Source: an uncultured Propionibacteriaceae bacterium (GTDB lineage Bacteria; Actinomycetota; Actinomycetes; Propionibacteriales; Propionibacteriaceae). From it: 64,000 bases of DNA. The stretch covers positions 1-64,000 of the forward strand of contig CALIWR010000009.1 in NCBI GenBank assembly GCA_938046585.1, in the 5' to 3' direction. The position numbers and the translations under genes were made by a program. Shown here one piece after another: positions 15,895 through 24,223 of this stretch. Every line of letters starts with the position of its first letter. The stretch's first letter is position 1. The notes under the pieces are model-generated. The model was not told the origin of the DNA, did no database searches, and saw only the letters and a list, made by a program, of their open reading frames with translations.

Positions 15895-16769
15895 GATGCC
15901 CAGACCGATCCGGGATAGGGCTTGGTGGTGGCGTCGGCGGGCACCATCCAGCCGGGCCCGACGATGTCGCGGATTCCCTGCCACCCGACATTCGACTTGG
16001 ATGTGGGCAGATCAAGCACCGGCAGCGGTTTGTCGTGGGACAGTCTCCAGTCGGGTCCGACCGGGCCGGCGTTCCACCGCATGGTCAGCTCTGCGTGAAT
16101 GGTGCCGAGGAAAACCTCGGAGAGGTTGTCGTCGGTGCCCGGTCCTGCGACGTACGGCATCCAGACCTCGACCACGACCTGGCTGGGATCCTCCGAGATG
16201 ACCTTGTAGGCCCCGTATCGGGGCAACCCGCAGCCATAATATTTCTCGGTCGGTGAGGGCTGTCCGTCGGGGAGGACCACTACGCCGTCATCATTGAGCC
16301 GGGAACCCCTCCGCCTCTTCGCTGCGACTTCTGCAGGAAAAGCGTTCTCGGCAAGGCCATCGGCGGTGTACATGATCGGTTCGAGCTCGGCCCGGGTAGC
16401 GTCGACCATCATCGGGAGGGTACAGAAGGAAGCGGCGATGTTCATGGCGGCGCTGACCGCGCCTTCGGTGTTCTGGGGCCAGCCGTAGGGGATCCCGTAT
16501 TTGGCGCCGGTGTTTCCCGCGGCCACCGTGGCCAGTCCCCTGCGCAGGCCGGGGGCGACCTCCGGGTCCGGGGTTGAGCTTGCCGTCTGACTGGCCGGAG
16601 CCGACGGCGACCCACCGGTTGTGGATGCGGTACGGATTGTGTCGATCAGGAAACCCATCAGCAGTGCTGCTGCGATCAGGCCAGTCACGACCAGCAGCCA
16701 GACCCGGCGCCGACGCGGCTGTCGTGGCTCGACCGGATCAGGCTGGTCCAGAACACGGACAGTGATCAT
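15891..16769 (-). CDS. Membrane-anchored secretion-locus protein, copy 2
   Basis: A 292-residue paralogue of the protein at 9388-10320. It has a short N-terminus with a poly-Arg patch (QPRRRRVW), one transmembrane helix (LLVVTGLIAAALLMGFLID), a Ser/Thr linker and the same outside domain, ending in identical DATTKPYPGSVWAS residues. The ATG at 16769 lies 4 bp after the small membrane gene, and its stop overlaps the TrbL-like start. The outer domain is the most conserved part between copies, so it probably contacts a conserved partner. Confidence 0.7.
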   Translation of the reverse strand: MITVRVLDQPDPVEPRQPRRRRVWLLVVTGLIAAALLMGFLIDTIRTASTTGGSPSAPASQTASSTPDPEVAPGLRRGLATVAAGNTGAKYGIPYGWPQNTEGAVSAAMNIAASFCTLPMMVDATRAELEPIMYTADGLAENAFPAEVAAKRRRGSRLNDDGVVVLPDGQPSPTEKYYGCGLPRYGAYKVISEDPSQVVVEVWMPYVAGPGTDDNLSEVFLGTIHAELTMRWNAGPVGPDWRLSHDKPLPVLDLPTSKSNVGWQGIRDIVGPGWMVPADATTKPYPGSVWAS

Positions 16770-16773
16770 GGTC

Positions 16774-17052
16774 CTATTTCGCGATAGAGACGGCGGCGCC
16801 AGTGATCAACCCGATCATGCCCAATCCGATGGTGGCGATCAGAGGTATCAGGATGCCGCCGCCGGCGTCGTCGCTGTCGAGAGGCCGGTGGTCCTTCTTG
16901 GCTGCTGAGAGGCGCGCGAAACCGCGGATCAGGTTAATAGAGGACCAGAGGAAGGCGACTGCCCAGACCGCGGCCAGGAACATTTGGAAAGGGGTCTGCA
17001 GAACGGAGGCGAAAGGCCCGAGCCCGGGTTTGATGCCGTCGAACCAATTCAT
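16774..17052 (-). CDS. Small two-TM protein (VirB2/TrbC-like position), copy 2
   Basis: A 92-residue protein starting MNWFDGIKPG, with two hydrophobic segments and a central basic loop, closely similar to the 93-residue protein at 10325-10606. The ATG at 17052 is chosen because AAAGGA lies 7 nt upstream. A GTG at 17067 would overlap the upstream stop but adds only KGHT. A pilin-like or small channel-subunit role is inferred from position and topology. Confidence 0.7.
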   Translation of the reverse strand: MNWFDGIKPGLGPFASVLQTPFQMFLAAVWAVAFLWSSINLIRGFARLSAAKKDHRPLDSDDAGGGILIPLIATIGLGMIGLITGAAVSIAK

Positions 17053-17063
17053 GGTGTGTCCTT

Positions 17064-17882
17064 TCACTGATATTGGCGGTTGGCCAGGTCGATGATCTGG
17101 CCGGCGAGTGTGGCGTACGCGTTCTGGGCGGTGATGTGGAGGTCGTGCCAGTCGAGTCCGGGGGTTCGGGCCGCAGGGTCTGTGGGGAGAGGGCAGACCG
17201 GGACCTGGGTGAACCAGCGCCGGGCCCGGGTCTCCAGGCCAGGGTCGGCTGGGTCGGTGTGGGCGGCGATCACGAGCCGGTTGGCGATAGGTTCGCCGCT
17301 GCGGTGCCAGTCATGGATGGTGGCGGCCGTGCCCCGGACAGATTGTTCGGTCCAGGTCATGGGGAGAACCACGACGTCGGCGATGCCGGCCGCGGTGTCA
17401 TCCCAGCGGGGAAGCAGGACGGTCTCGTAGCTACGTAGCAGCAGTGCTGTGGCCTTGATCAGTTCTGGTCCGGTTCCGGTGAGCCGAACAAGGGTGATGC
17501 CGTTAGTGGGGGTGATGGATTGGCCGGGTTGATCGCGCAAGTGGTCTGCTGCGGTGGCAAGTTGGGCCGTGGTAGCGGCTGGTTCCTGGGCGAGGAGCCG
17601 GGTGATCTGCCCGTCGGCGTCCAGGACCGCTGGGCTCAGATTGCGGCGGGCCGTGAGGGCGCGGGCGACGCCGAGAACGGTGATGGGATCGGGCTGGTGC
17701 CAAGCGATCACGAGAGGATGGCTGATGGGGCCGGTCAAGGCCTGGGCCGGGTCGGGGGCGGTGCTGGCGGGTTGGTCCAGGTCGGCCAGATCCTGGAAAC
17801 TCAGGCCCCGACGGTTCTGGGCTGCGGTGTCCAAGGCGGCGGGGTCGGCGCCGTCATCGGGGGCGGTGGTGGGGTCGGTCAT
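17064..17882 (-). CDS. ParA/MinD-like paralogue lacking a P-loop
   Basis: A 272-residue soluble protein. Its second half aligns by eye with the ParA-like protein encoded at 19510-20718: IADVVVLPMTWTEQSVRGTA against AADVIVVPVRWTRDATGAA, followed by a similar helix and an NRLVIAAHTDP strand. The segment that should hold Walker A (HPLVIAWHQPDPITVLGVA, near residue 53) has no GKT/GKS, so it probably does not hydrolyse ATP. It may form a regulatory partner for the true ParA-like ATPase. It lies 14 bp after the hydrolase gene in the same operon. Confidence 0.6.
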   Translation of the reverse strand: MTDPTTAPDDGADPAALDTAAQNRRGLSFQDLADLDQPASTAPDPAQALTGPISHPLVIAWHQPDPITVLGVARALTARRNLSPAVLDADGQITRLLAQEPAATTAQLATAADHLRDQPGQSITPTNGITLVRLTGTGPELIKATALLLRSYETVLLPRWDDTAAGIADVVVLPMTWTEQSVRGTAATIHDWHRSGEPIANRLVIAAHTDPADPGLETRARRWFTQVPVCPLPTDPAARTPGLDWHDLHITAQNAYATLAGQIIDLANRQYQ

Positions 17883-17896
17883 GGTGATTCTCCGGG

Positions 17897-19513
17897 TTAG
17901 GCGGGGCGTCCGACGCCGGTCAGGCGTGGGCTGTAATAGGAGTCGGTGAGCACGTTAGGCAGGACCTCGACGGGTTTGCCGGGACGGGGTGCGTGAATCA
18001 TGCCGCCGTGGCCGTCGGCGATGCCGACGTGGCCGGGGAAAAACAGCAGGTCTCCGGCGATGATCTGATCGCGGGGGACGGGGGTAGTGGTGGCCTGTTG
18101 CTCCTCTGCGGTACGGGCCAGTTTCACGCCGACCTGGGCCCAGGCGTACAAGGTGAGCCCGGAGCAGTCGAAACCGATGATCTGGTGGCCGTTCTGCCCG
18201 CCGGGGGAGCAGCAGATCCCAGCCGAGGCCCCAGCAGCGGTACCACCGCCCCAGGAATACGGGATGCCGACCTGCGCGAGCGCGGCCCGGGCAGCCTCAG
18301 CCCCGGCACCCGTACCAGCCACACCACCAGCAGCGGCCGGTGCCGGCGTAGGGCAGTCAGCAGTGGACGTCGTGGGGGAGAGATTCATCCCGGCGAGGAT
18401 CCCGGCAACAGTGGCCTCGTGTTTAGCGTAGTAGGCGGCATAGGCGGCGGCGGGCCGCTGGACCTGAGCGGCCGCCTGCCACAGCGACAGGGATTCCCAG
18501 CCGGGCACGTCAACCAGTCCAGGGATGTGGTAACCGGCAGGGCCGGCGCCCCCGGGCCGGGCGGCTGCCACATCATGGCCCAGATAGAACGTCCGGGCGG
18601 CGTAAGCAGTGTCGAGCAGGATCGCTACATTCTCGTCGGTGGTGGCGCCGTCGGCGTACCAGCCCGGCAACGCCCGCTGCTGGAACAGGCCCACATCCCC
18701 ATCCGCGTTAGGACGCAGCATCGTCGTATCCGCCCCGAGCGTGGACTCCTGCAACGCGGTCGCCAACGCGATCGCCCAGGCCCGCGGCGGCAGGCCCAGC
18801 TCCCGGCCTACCGCGACCACGATCCGGGCATATTCACGCTGCTGGGATGTCAATGACCCGGATGCGTCGACGCCTTGCGGGTTCGCCAGTACCTGACCCA
18901 ACGACATCACCCCAGGCCCGGCCGGAAACCCGTCACCGGACGGAACCAGACTGCCAGGACGCCCGTCAAAGACCAGCCCGTGGGCCTGCATCGCCTGCCG
19001 GGGATCCTGCGCGACCTGATTGACGATCACCTCGAAATGCAGATGCGGACCGGTCACGCCCCCAGAAGCGCCCTCCACCCCGATCTGCTGGCCAGCGGCC
19101 ACCGCCTGCCCGATCTGAACCTTGGCCGCCGCCAGATGCGCGTACCGAGTCCGCAGCCCGCCACCATGATCCACGTCGATGTACAGCCCGTACGAGCGTC
19201 CCCCCAGATCCGTCACCCCAGACACCGTCCCGGCTGACGCCGCCAACACCGCCGCACCACCGGCATCGCTAGCCAGGTCGATCCCGGTATGCAGATCCCG
19301 GCCACCCCGGACCGGATGCACCCGCCAGCCATACTCGGCGCTCACCCGATACGACGACCCGATCGGGATCGTCCACCCGCCACCAGCGGCCACAGCCCCC
19401 GCCTGCCCGGCCGGCACACACGGCACCCGCCGCGACTGCGGCGTCGTCGACCCCAGCATGATCGCGGCCACCACCATCACCAACGCGACCGGTACCAGCA
19501 GCAGCCGCTTCAT
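17897..19513 (-). CDS. Three-domain cell-wall hydrolase (M23, transglycosylase-like, NlpC/P60)
   Basis: A 538-residue exported protein that should open peptidoglycan for the secretion apparatus (VirB1-like role). An N-terminal membrane or signal segment (residues 4-22) is followed by an M23/LytM domain with metal ligands in DLHTGIDL and HLHFEV. A lysozyme-like region has ALQESTLG and GDVGLFQQ. The C-terminal NlpC/P60 domain has nucleophile FDCSGLT, then GHVGIADG and MIHAP. An extra Cys pair (GICCSP) lies just before the nucleophile. The ATG at 19513 is chosen because it overlaps the stop of the ParA-like gene (ATGA). Having both endopeptidase types and a glycosidase-type fold in one chain is typical of actinobacterial conjugation hydrolases. 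Confidence 0.8.
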   Translation of the reverse strand: MKRLLLVPVALVMVVAAIMLGSTTPQSRRVPCVPAGQAGAVAAGGGWTIPIGSSYRVSAEYGWRVHPVRGGRDLHTGIDLASDAGGAAVLAASAGTVSGVTDLGGRSYGLYIDVDHGGGLRTRYAHLAAAKVQIGQAVAAGQQIGVEGASGGVTGPHLHFEVIVNQVAQDPRQAMQAHGLVFDGRPGSLVPSGDGFPAGPGVMSLGQVLANPQGVDASGSLTSQQREYARIVVAVGRELGLPPRAWAIALATALQESTLGADTTMLRPNADGDVGLFQQRALPGWYADGATTDENVAILLDTAYAARTFYLGHDVAAARPGGAGPAGYHIPGLVDVPGWESLSLWQAAAQVQRPAAAYAAYYAKHEATVAGILAGMNLSPTTSTADCPTPAPAAAGGVAGTGAGAEAARAALAQVGIPYSWGGGTAAGASAGICCSPGGQNGHQIIGFDCSGLTLYAWAQVGVKLARTAEEQQATTTPVPRDQIIAGDLLFFPGHVGIADGHGGMIHAPRPGKPVEVLPNVLTDSYYSPRLTGVGRPA

Positions 19514-20718
19514 CCCACGCCCAGGAGCAATTGCTCGGCCAGGGCCTCCGCACGGGACCGGGTCGTCGGACGCAGCCTGCCCCACACGATCTCGCCCCGC
19601 TCCGCAAGGTGTTTGTCCGGCGGCAACGGCCAGGTCCGCAGGCCGTGCTTCAGGAACCACTCGCTGTGCTCTGTGGCCGCGCCCCGCGCCGGCCGGTCTC
19701 GCGGGCCCCAGGTCGGCATCACGATCGCCCGCTGGACCAGATCCTGATACCCCAACGTCCACAGATCATCCAGCATCTGCCGGGCGGCGCCGGTGGCGTC
19801 CCTGGTCCATCGCACCGGGACCACGATCACATCGGCTGCTCGTACCGCCGCTTGCCACACTGGCGACGACGGGTCGTTGCCGGTGTCCAACACGACCAGC
19901 CCCAGGTTTTTGCGCAGCGCGACCAGCACCCGATCCAGATCTGTCGCGGTCATCGGCTCTGCCAACATCGGTGACGGTCCCGACGCGTCTACCACCCCGG
20001 TCCCGGTCGGCACCACGTAGAAACCTGGACGGCACCAGTGGACCCCTTCGAACAACTCTGTCGGGTACGGCAGCTGGGGCAGCCCCACCAGCCACCGCGA
20101 CAAGACTGGCACCGACCGCGCCGCAGCCGAAGCGCCCGTACGCAGCCCGATGTTCCCTGTCGGATTCGTCTCGACCAGGGCCACGTCCTTCGGTCGTACC
20201 GAGGCCAATGCGGCCGACAACACCACGGAGATCGGCGTCTTGCCTGTCCCGCCCTTCGGGTTGGCGACCATCACCGTCAGATGCCCCGAGGTCCCTACCC
20301 GCAGGGCCGGTCGGGGGCCGGGGGTGAGGTTTGGGCGCTCCGGGCCGGGCACCGGCGGCGGCGGTGTCACAACGACCGTCGGCTGCGGCTGCGGTTGCTC
20401 CTCACGCCAACCGGCCAACGCCTCAGCTGGGATCGGTGACCCTCCCACCGGGGGAACCTGGACCGAATCCGGATCGACCATCGCCCCATCCGGGGCCACC
20501 GCCCACACCTGCAGCCCATCCGGGCCCCACACCAGCACCCGGATCGGCCGACCAACGAGGGTCGCCTCCTGCGCCAGCGTCTCTGTCGCCTCGGCCAGCG
20601 ACCCGGCACGGCCCGTCAGCCCCCGCAACGTCACGTACGTCACCGCTTCCCGCGCATCAAGCAACGCCAACGGGTGATACGGCACGCCTCCCGGGTGACG
20701 TCCCAAGCCGGTTTTCAT
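19510..20718 (-). CDS. ParA/MinD-like ATPase heading the secretion operon
   Basis: A 402-residue protein. Residues 1-105 form a unique N-terminal domain. A Pro-rich linker (residues about 108-140) leads to a ParA/MinD/SIMIBI ATPase domain with the deviant Walker A MVANPKGGTGKTPIS near residue 150, LVVLDTGNDP, and VIVPVRW. Such ATPases place or regulate envelope machines. It is the first gene of the minus-strand operon, with GGGGGGA upstream of the ATG and a TAGAAT -10 further up. It is not a plasmid partition pair: no ParB gene is adjacent. Confidence 0.75.
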   Translation of the reverse strand: MKTGLGRHPGGVPYHPLALLDAREAVTYVTLRGLTGRAGSLAEATETLAQEATLVGRPIRVLVWGPDGLQVWAVAPDGAMVDPDSVQVPPVGGSPIPAEALAGWREEQPQPQPTVVVTPPPPVPGPERPNLTPGPRPALRVGTSGHLTVMVANPKGGTGKTPISVVLSAALASVRPKDVALVETNPTGNIGLRTGASAAARSVPVLSRWLVGLPQLPYPTELFEGVHWCRPGFYVVPTGTGVVDASGPSPMLAEPMTATDLDRVLVALRKNLGLVVLDTGNDPSSPVWQAAVRAADVIVVPVRWTRDATGAARQMLDDLWTLGYQDLVQRAIVMPTWGPRDRPARGAATEHSEWFLKHGLRTWPLPPDKHLAERGEIVWGRLRPTTRSRAEALAEQLLLGVG

Positions 20719-21036
20719 CTGGTCCCCCCTCTCGCAGGGTATGCGATTCTAGACACCCAGGCTCAGACACCGTGGCCAGACGATCAGCTGCTGAACCACG
20801 GGATCTTCCCGCGACCACGGCGAATGATGCGAGTGACCGGGCGTCAGGTACGCTCAGCCGCGTTCCCTCGATTCGCGGCTGGCGTGAGCATGTTAACCCC
20901 GGTCCGCCCTGTTGGTGTGCCAAGCCAGGCTCCGGTAAAACCGTTGCAGCGCCCCGGAACCGCCGTTGACAAGCACAGACACCGATCGCATCCCGAGAAA
21001 TTCCGCTATGCGGTCGGCGTGTTCGGCGCCGCTGGA
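20719..21036. other. Intergenic region upstream of the secretion operon
   Basis: It holds the probable operon promoter near 20746. The rest shows no supported gene: a plus-strand ORF crossing it is Pro/Arg-rich shadow sequence. No clear terminator for the minus-strand ABC permease ending at 21037 was found. Confidence 0.4.
20746..20751 (-). promoter_or_regulatory. Probable -10 of the secretion operon
   Basis: On the minus strand TAGAAT (five of six consensus bases) lies 28 bp before the ATG at 20718, giving a leader of about 20 nt that still includes the G-rich ribosome-binding site. No good -35 hexamer lies 17 bp upstream, so the assignment is tentative. Confidence 0.35.
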
Positions 21037-22653
21037 TCAGGCCCGCAGATCGCGACGGGCGAACAGCGGGAAGGAGCCGGTCAACAGCCCGGCAGCTACG
21101 ACGAGCAGCCCGGCGATGTGGGGCCAGTGGGGACCCTCGGCTAAAGGCTGATGGGCCGCGTAAAAGTAGAACGGCGAGACCGCGGCCCAGGATGCGGTAG
21201 TAGGGCTCATCGGCAGGGTGATGTTGAGCAGGTAGCCGACCAGGCCGACCCCCGTGCTCGCCCAGGTGGCTGCGGCCTGGCTGCCCCGGGCGGCTACGAC
21301 GAGAATCGCCACAGACCCGACGCACAGGCCCAGCGCCAGCAGATGACAGGTAGCGCCAGCGATATTCCCGGCCGGCAGGTCGAGGTTGGCCAGCCGGGCA
21401 CCGGACCAGATGCCGAGGCCGGTAGTCACGGCCACGATCGTGACCAGGATCAGCTGCGCCACGATCGTGGTGGCCAGGGTCTGCCAGCGTGCGCCCCGTA
21501 CTGCCAGAACTAGTCCCAGCCGGCCCGCATGTTCGTCCGAAGCTAGCGCCCTGGCGACGGCGGCGCCGGTCACGATGACCGCCAGCGGCGCCATGATCTC
21601 CATCGTCTCGCCCCAGTAAAAACCGGCCGGACTGCTCAGGTCGGTGGCGCCCCACAGCTGTAGCAGCTGCGGCGGCATGGTCTGTGAGGCGAGCCTCAGC
21701 TGCGGTGCCAACTGCTCGTACAGCGACCCCATCAGCAGTCCCATGACGGCGAACATCACTACCGCCACAGTCCCTACCAGCCCGACATGCTGCTCCAGCG
21801 CCAGGCCCAGCCGTCCCAGCACCAAGCTTGGGCCCCGCCAGGTACCCAACCGCGGCCGCGGCAGGCTCAGCCGGACTGGGCGCAGGTCGCGTACCACCAC
21901 GGCCACTACTCCGAAACCCAGCAGACCCACCGCAGCCCCCACCGACAACGACAGATAGCCGACATCGAGGCCATGAACGAAGACCGCAGGCCTCGCATAC
22001 CAGGACCAGGCAAGGAACCGGGCCAGATCAGCATCGGGACCTAACGGCAGCAACCCCGTCAACAACCAGCCCAGGGCCAGCACCACTGAGCCGGTGCCCA
22101 AGGCTAGGGCGCGGCTGCCGGTCGCCGCCCCCACCGCGTACGACACGGCGCCGTGCAGCAGCGCGTTCACACCCAGCGCCAGGCACAGCGCCCCCAGATG
22201 CGCCTCGCCGAGCGACAGGTCGAACGGCAGCGCCGCCAGCTCAGCCACACCCCACAGCCCCAGCGCGACCAGCGTCACTGTCACGACCAGGCTCGCCGCT
22301 GCGGCCAGCGCGGCCGCCAGCCGCGACACCGGGTGGCTAAGGAGCAACGGCAGGGTACGGTCGTGCAGCTTGCCGGCGATCACCTGTGAGCCGACCGCCA
22401 CCGCCCAACCGGCGACCGTCATCGCGGCGATGAAGCCGAGCATCTGCCCGTACGCCATGACCGCCGGATTCGCGCCGCGCGGGATCCCCGCCAACGCCAG
22501 CAGCGGCTCGGGCAGCGACTCGTACAGGCTCGCATCGAGCGATCGCATGACCGCGATCCCCATCAGCAGGAAGCTGAAGATTGTCGCGAGGATTACCACC
22601 ACTGATGTCCAGCGCGGTAGCACTTCCCGCCATACCAGCGCCACGATTGTCAT
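21037..22653 (-). CDS. ABC-2 type exporter permease
   Basis: A 538-residue integral membrane protein with about twelve hydrophobic segments in two similar halves (first around residues 18-260, second 290-530). This is the layout of fused ABC-2 permeases of drug or polyketide exporters. Its start overlaps the stop of the ATPase gene (ATGA), so the pair should be made in equal amounts. With the TetR gene upstream it forms a self-regulated efflux unit. The substrate cannot be predicted. Confidence 0.8.
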   Translation of the reverse strand: MTIVALVWREVLPRWTSVVVILATIFSFLLMGIAVMRSLDASLYESLPEPLLALAGIPRGANPAVMAYGQMLGFIAAMTVAGWAVAVGSQVIAGKLHDRTLPLLLSHPVSRLAAALAAAASLVVTVTLVALGLWGVAELAALPFDLSLGEAHLGALCLALGVNALLHGAVSYAVGAATGSRALALGTGSVVLALGWLLTGLLPLGPDADLARFLAWSWYARPAVFVHGLDVGYLSLSVGAAVGLLGFGVVAVVVRDLRPVRLSLPRPRLGTWRGPSLVLGRLGLALEQHVGLVGTVAVVMFAVMGLLMGSLYEQLAPQLRLASQTMPPQLLQLWGATDLSSPAGFYWGETMEIMAPLAVIVTGAAVARALASDEHAGRLGLVLAVRGARWQTLATTIVAQLILVTIVAVTTGLGIWSGARLANLDLPAGNIAGATCHLLALGLCVGSVAILVVAARGSQAAATWASTGVGLVGYLLNITLPMSPTTASWAAVSPFYFYAAHQPLAEGPHWPHIAGLLVVAAGLLTGSFPLFARRDLRA

Positions 22654-23534
22654 GACTGCTCCTCGTAGTAGGCCAGGAAGACCTCTTCCAGGTCGGCGTC
22701 TCGGGCGGTCAGGTCGACGATCCGGTGGTGCCGGGTGACCTCGGTCAGCAGGGAACCTAGGCGCCCGTCGAAGGCCAGCCGTACCCGTGGTCCGGTCACG
22801 GTCAGGTCGCGGACGCCGGGGATCTGGGAGAAGTCCGCGGCGTCGACATCGTGGTCCAGCAGCAGGTCGACCTGGCGTACGGAGCGCAGCTCGGCAATGT
22901 CCTGGGTGGCCACGAGACGTCCGGCGCGGATGATGCCGACTCGGTCGGCGACCCGCTGCACTTCGGACAGGGTGTGACTCGACAAGAAGACCGTACGGCC
23001 TTCGGCGACCACCTCTCGCAGCAGCCGGTGGAATTCGTGCTGGGCCAGGGGATCCAAGCCCGTGTTCGGCTCATCCAGGATCAGCAGCTCGGGGCGATGC
23101 ATCAGGGCCGCGAGCAGGCCCACCTTCTGTCGGTTCCCCGACGACAGTTCCCCGACCCGCTGGTCCAGGTTCGCGTCGAGACGTTCTCGCAGCTGCTCGA
23201 CGTAGCCCCAGTCGACCCCGCCGCGCAGCCGTGCCAGGAACCGCAGGGTCTGCCGGCCGGTCAGCCGCGGGTACAGCGCCAGGTCGCTGGGCAGGTAGCC
23301 CAACCGGGAGTGGATAGCCACGGCCGCGCGGCGGGCGTCGAGGCCGAGTACCTCGGCGGTTCCCGAGCTCGGGCGCAGTTCGTCCAGCAGGATCCGGATC
23401 GTGGTGGACTTGCCTGCGCCGTTCGGGCCCAGGAAACCGAAGATTTCGCCGACCGGTACTACCAGGTCGATGCCCTTCAGGGCTGGGAAGTGGCCGTAGT
23501 TCTTGGTCAGGGCGCTAGTACGAATGGCGGTCAT
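22650..23534 (-). CDS. ABC exporter ATPase
   Basis: A 294-residue ATPase with all ABC motifs: Walker A GPNGAGKST near residue 38, signature LSSGNRQKVG (Ser in place of the first Gly of LSGG), Walker B LLILDEPNTGLDP and H-loop LSSHTLSEV. The C-terminal extension (residues 220-294) is that of DrrA/ABC-2 ATPases. Stop and start overlaps link it to the TetR gene before it and the permease after it. It powers efflux by the permease. Confidence 0.85.
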   Translation of the reverse strand: MTAIRTSALTKNYGHFPALKGIDLVVPVGEIFGFLGPNGAGKSTTIRILLDELRPSSGTAEVLGLDARRAAVAIHSRLGYLPSDLALYPRLTGRQTLRFLARLRGGVDWGYVEQLRERLDANLDQRVGELSSGNRQKVGLLAALMHRPELLILDEPNTGLDPLAQHEFHRLLREVVAEGRTVFLSSHTLSEVQRVADRVGIIRAGRLVATQDIAELRSVRQVDLLLDHDVDAADFSQIPGVRDLTVTGPRVRLAFDGRLGSLLTEVTRHHRIVDLTARDADLEEVFLAYYEEQS

Positions 23535-24151
23535 GACGCCCCCAGCTGGTTGCGGAGCTGCTCGGTCAGTTTGGGGCTGAACAGCCCGCCGAACAGCGTC
23601 AGCTGCAGCTGGACGTAGCGGGCGGTTCCCGGCTGGGATCTCACATCGGTGGCCTGTAGATCGAGGTCGAGGAGTCGGTGCAGGTGGCGGTGCAGGACCA
23701 GTGAGCCCAGCGCGTACAGGGTCAGCATCCGGGCGGCGCCGGCCAGGTCCGGGATCGGGGTGAGCAGCCCGGCGTCGATCGAGTCCTGGAGGTAGCGGGC
23801 GGCATCGTCGGCCAGCAGGTCAACGAGAGCGTCGATAGCGGGGCTGGGTTCGGTAAGCCGGTGCGCCAGGTAGCCGAAGATCCGGTCGTCACCGGCGTCT
23901 TGGATGGCGCTGAAGACGTTCGGGATCGGGCCCTGGATGGCGTCGTGCTTGGCATTGCGGACGAGCTGCGCGATCCGCTCGTCGCAGGCCATGAGCAGTC
24001 CGTCCATGGTGCCGAAGTGGTGTCGGATCAGCCCGATCGAGACGTTCGCGCGGGCTGCAACCGAGCGGGCGGTGGGCCGTTGCCCTTCGGCGATCAGCGC
24101 GATCGTGGCGTCGCGGAGCCGGGCCCGGGCGGTCAGATCAGCATCGGTCAT
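23531..24151 (-). CDS. TetR family regulator of the ABC exporter
   Basis: A 206-residue protein. Residues 5-50 form the helix-turn-helix domain (RARLRDATIALIAEG...TARSVAARANVSIGLIRHHFG), with the expected TetR spacing. Residues 60-206 form the helical ligand domain. The start at 24151 begins directly at the DNA-binding domain; the frame is open further upstream but crosses the divergent promoter. It leads the exporter operon, its stop overlaps the ATPase start, and it likely represses its own operon and possibly the divergent aldo/keto reductase gene. Confidence 0.8.
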   Translation of the reverse strand: MTDADLTARARLRDATIALIAEGQRPTARSVAARANVSIGLIRHHFGTMDGLLMACDERIAQLVRNAKHDAIQGPIPNVFSAIQDAGDDRIFGYLAHRLTEPSPAIDALVDLLADDAARYLQDSIDAGLLTPIPDLAGAARMLTLYALGSLVLHRHLHRLLDLDLQATDVRSQPGTARYVQLQLTLFGGLFSPKLTEQLRNQLGAS

Positions 24152-24159
24152 GATACGAG

Positions 24160-24177
24160 CGTACGAGAAACTATACG
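24160..24177. promoter_or_regulatory. Candidate TetR operator
   Basis: CGTACGAGAAACTATACG is an imperfect inverted repeat (CGTA and TACG outer arms) nine bases before the TetR start, in the 72-bp gap between the divergent TetR and aldo/keto reductase genes. An extra TACGA half-site lies at 24154-24158. Location, not strength of symmetry, is the main support. Confidence 0.35.
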
Positions 24178-24223
24178 AATGTTCAAACCTGCTGTCTGGT
24201 GGCCGGGCAACTAGGCTCAGACC

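Noticed and set aside
7466..20718. Complete integrative conjugative element
   Set aside because: No integrase, relaxase, coupling protein, origin or flanking direct repeats could be found within the window.
20331..21144. Plus-strand ORFs over the ParA-like gene and intergenic region
   Set aside because: Composition is Pro/Arg/Ala-rich shadow coding opposite a well-supported gene; no start signals.
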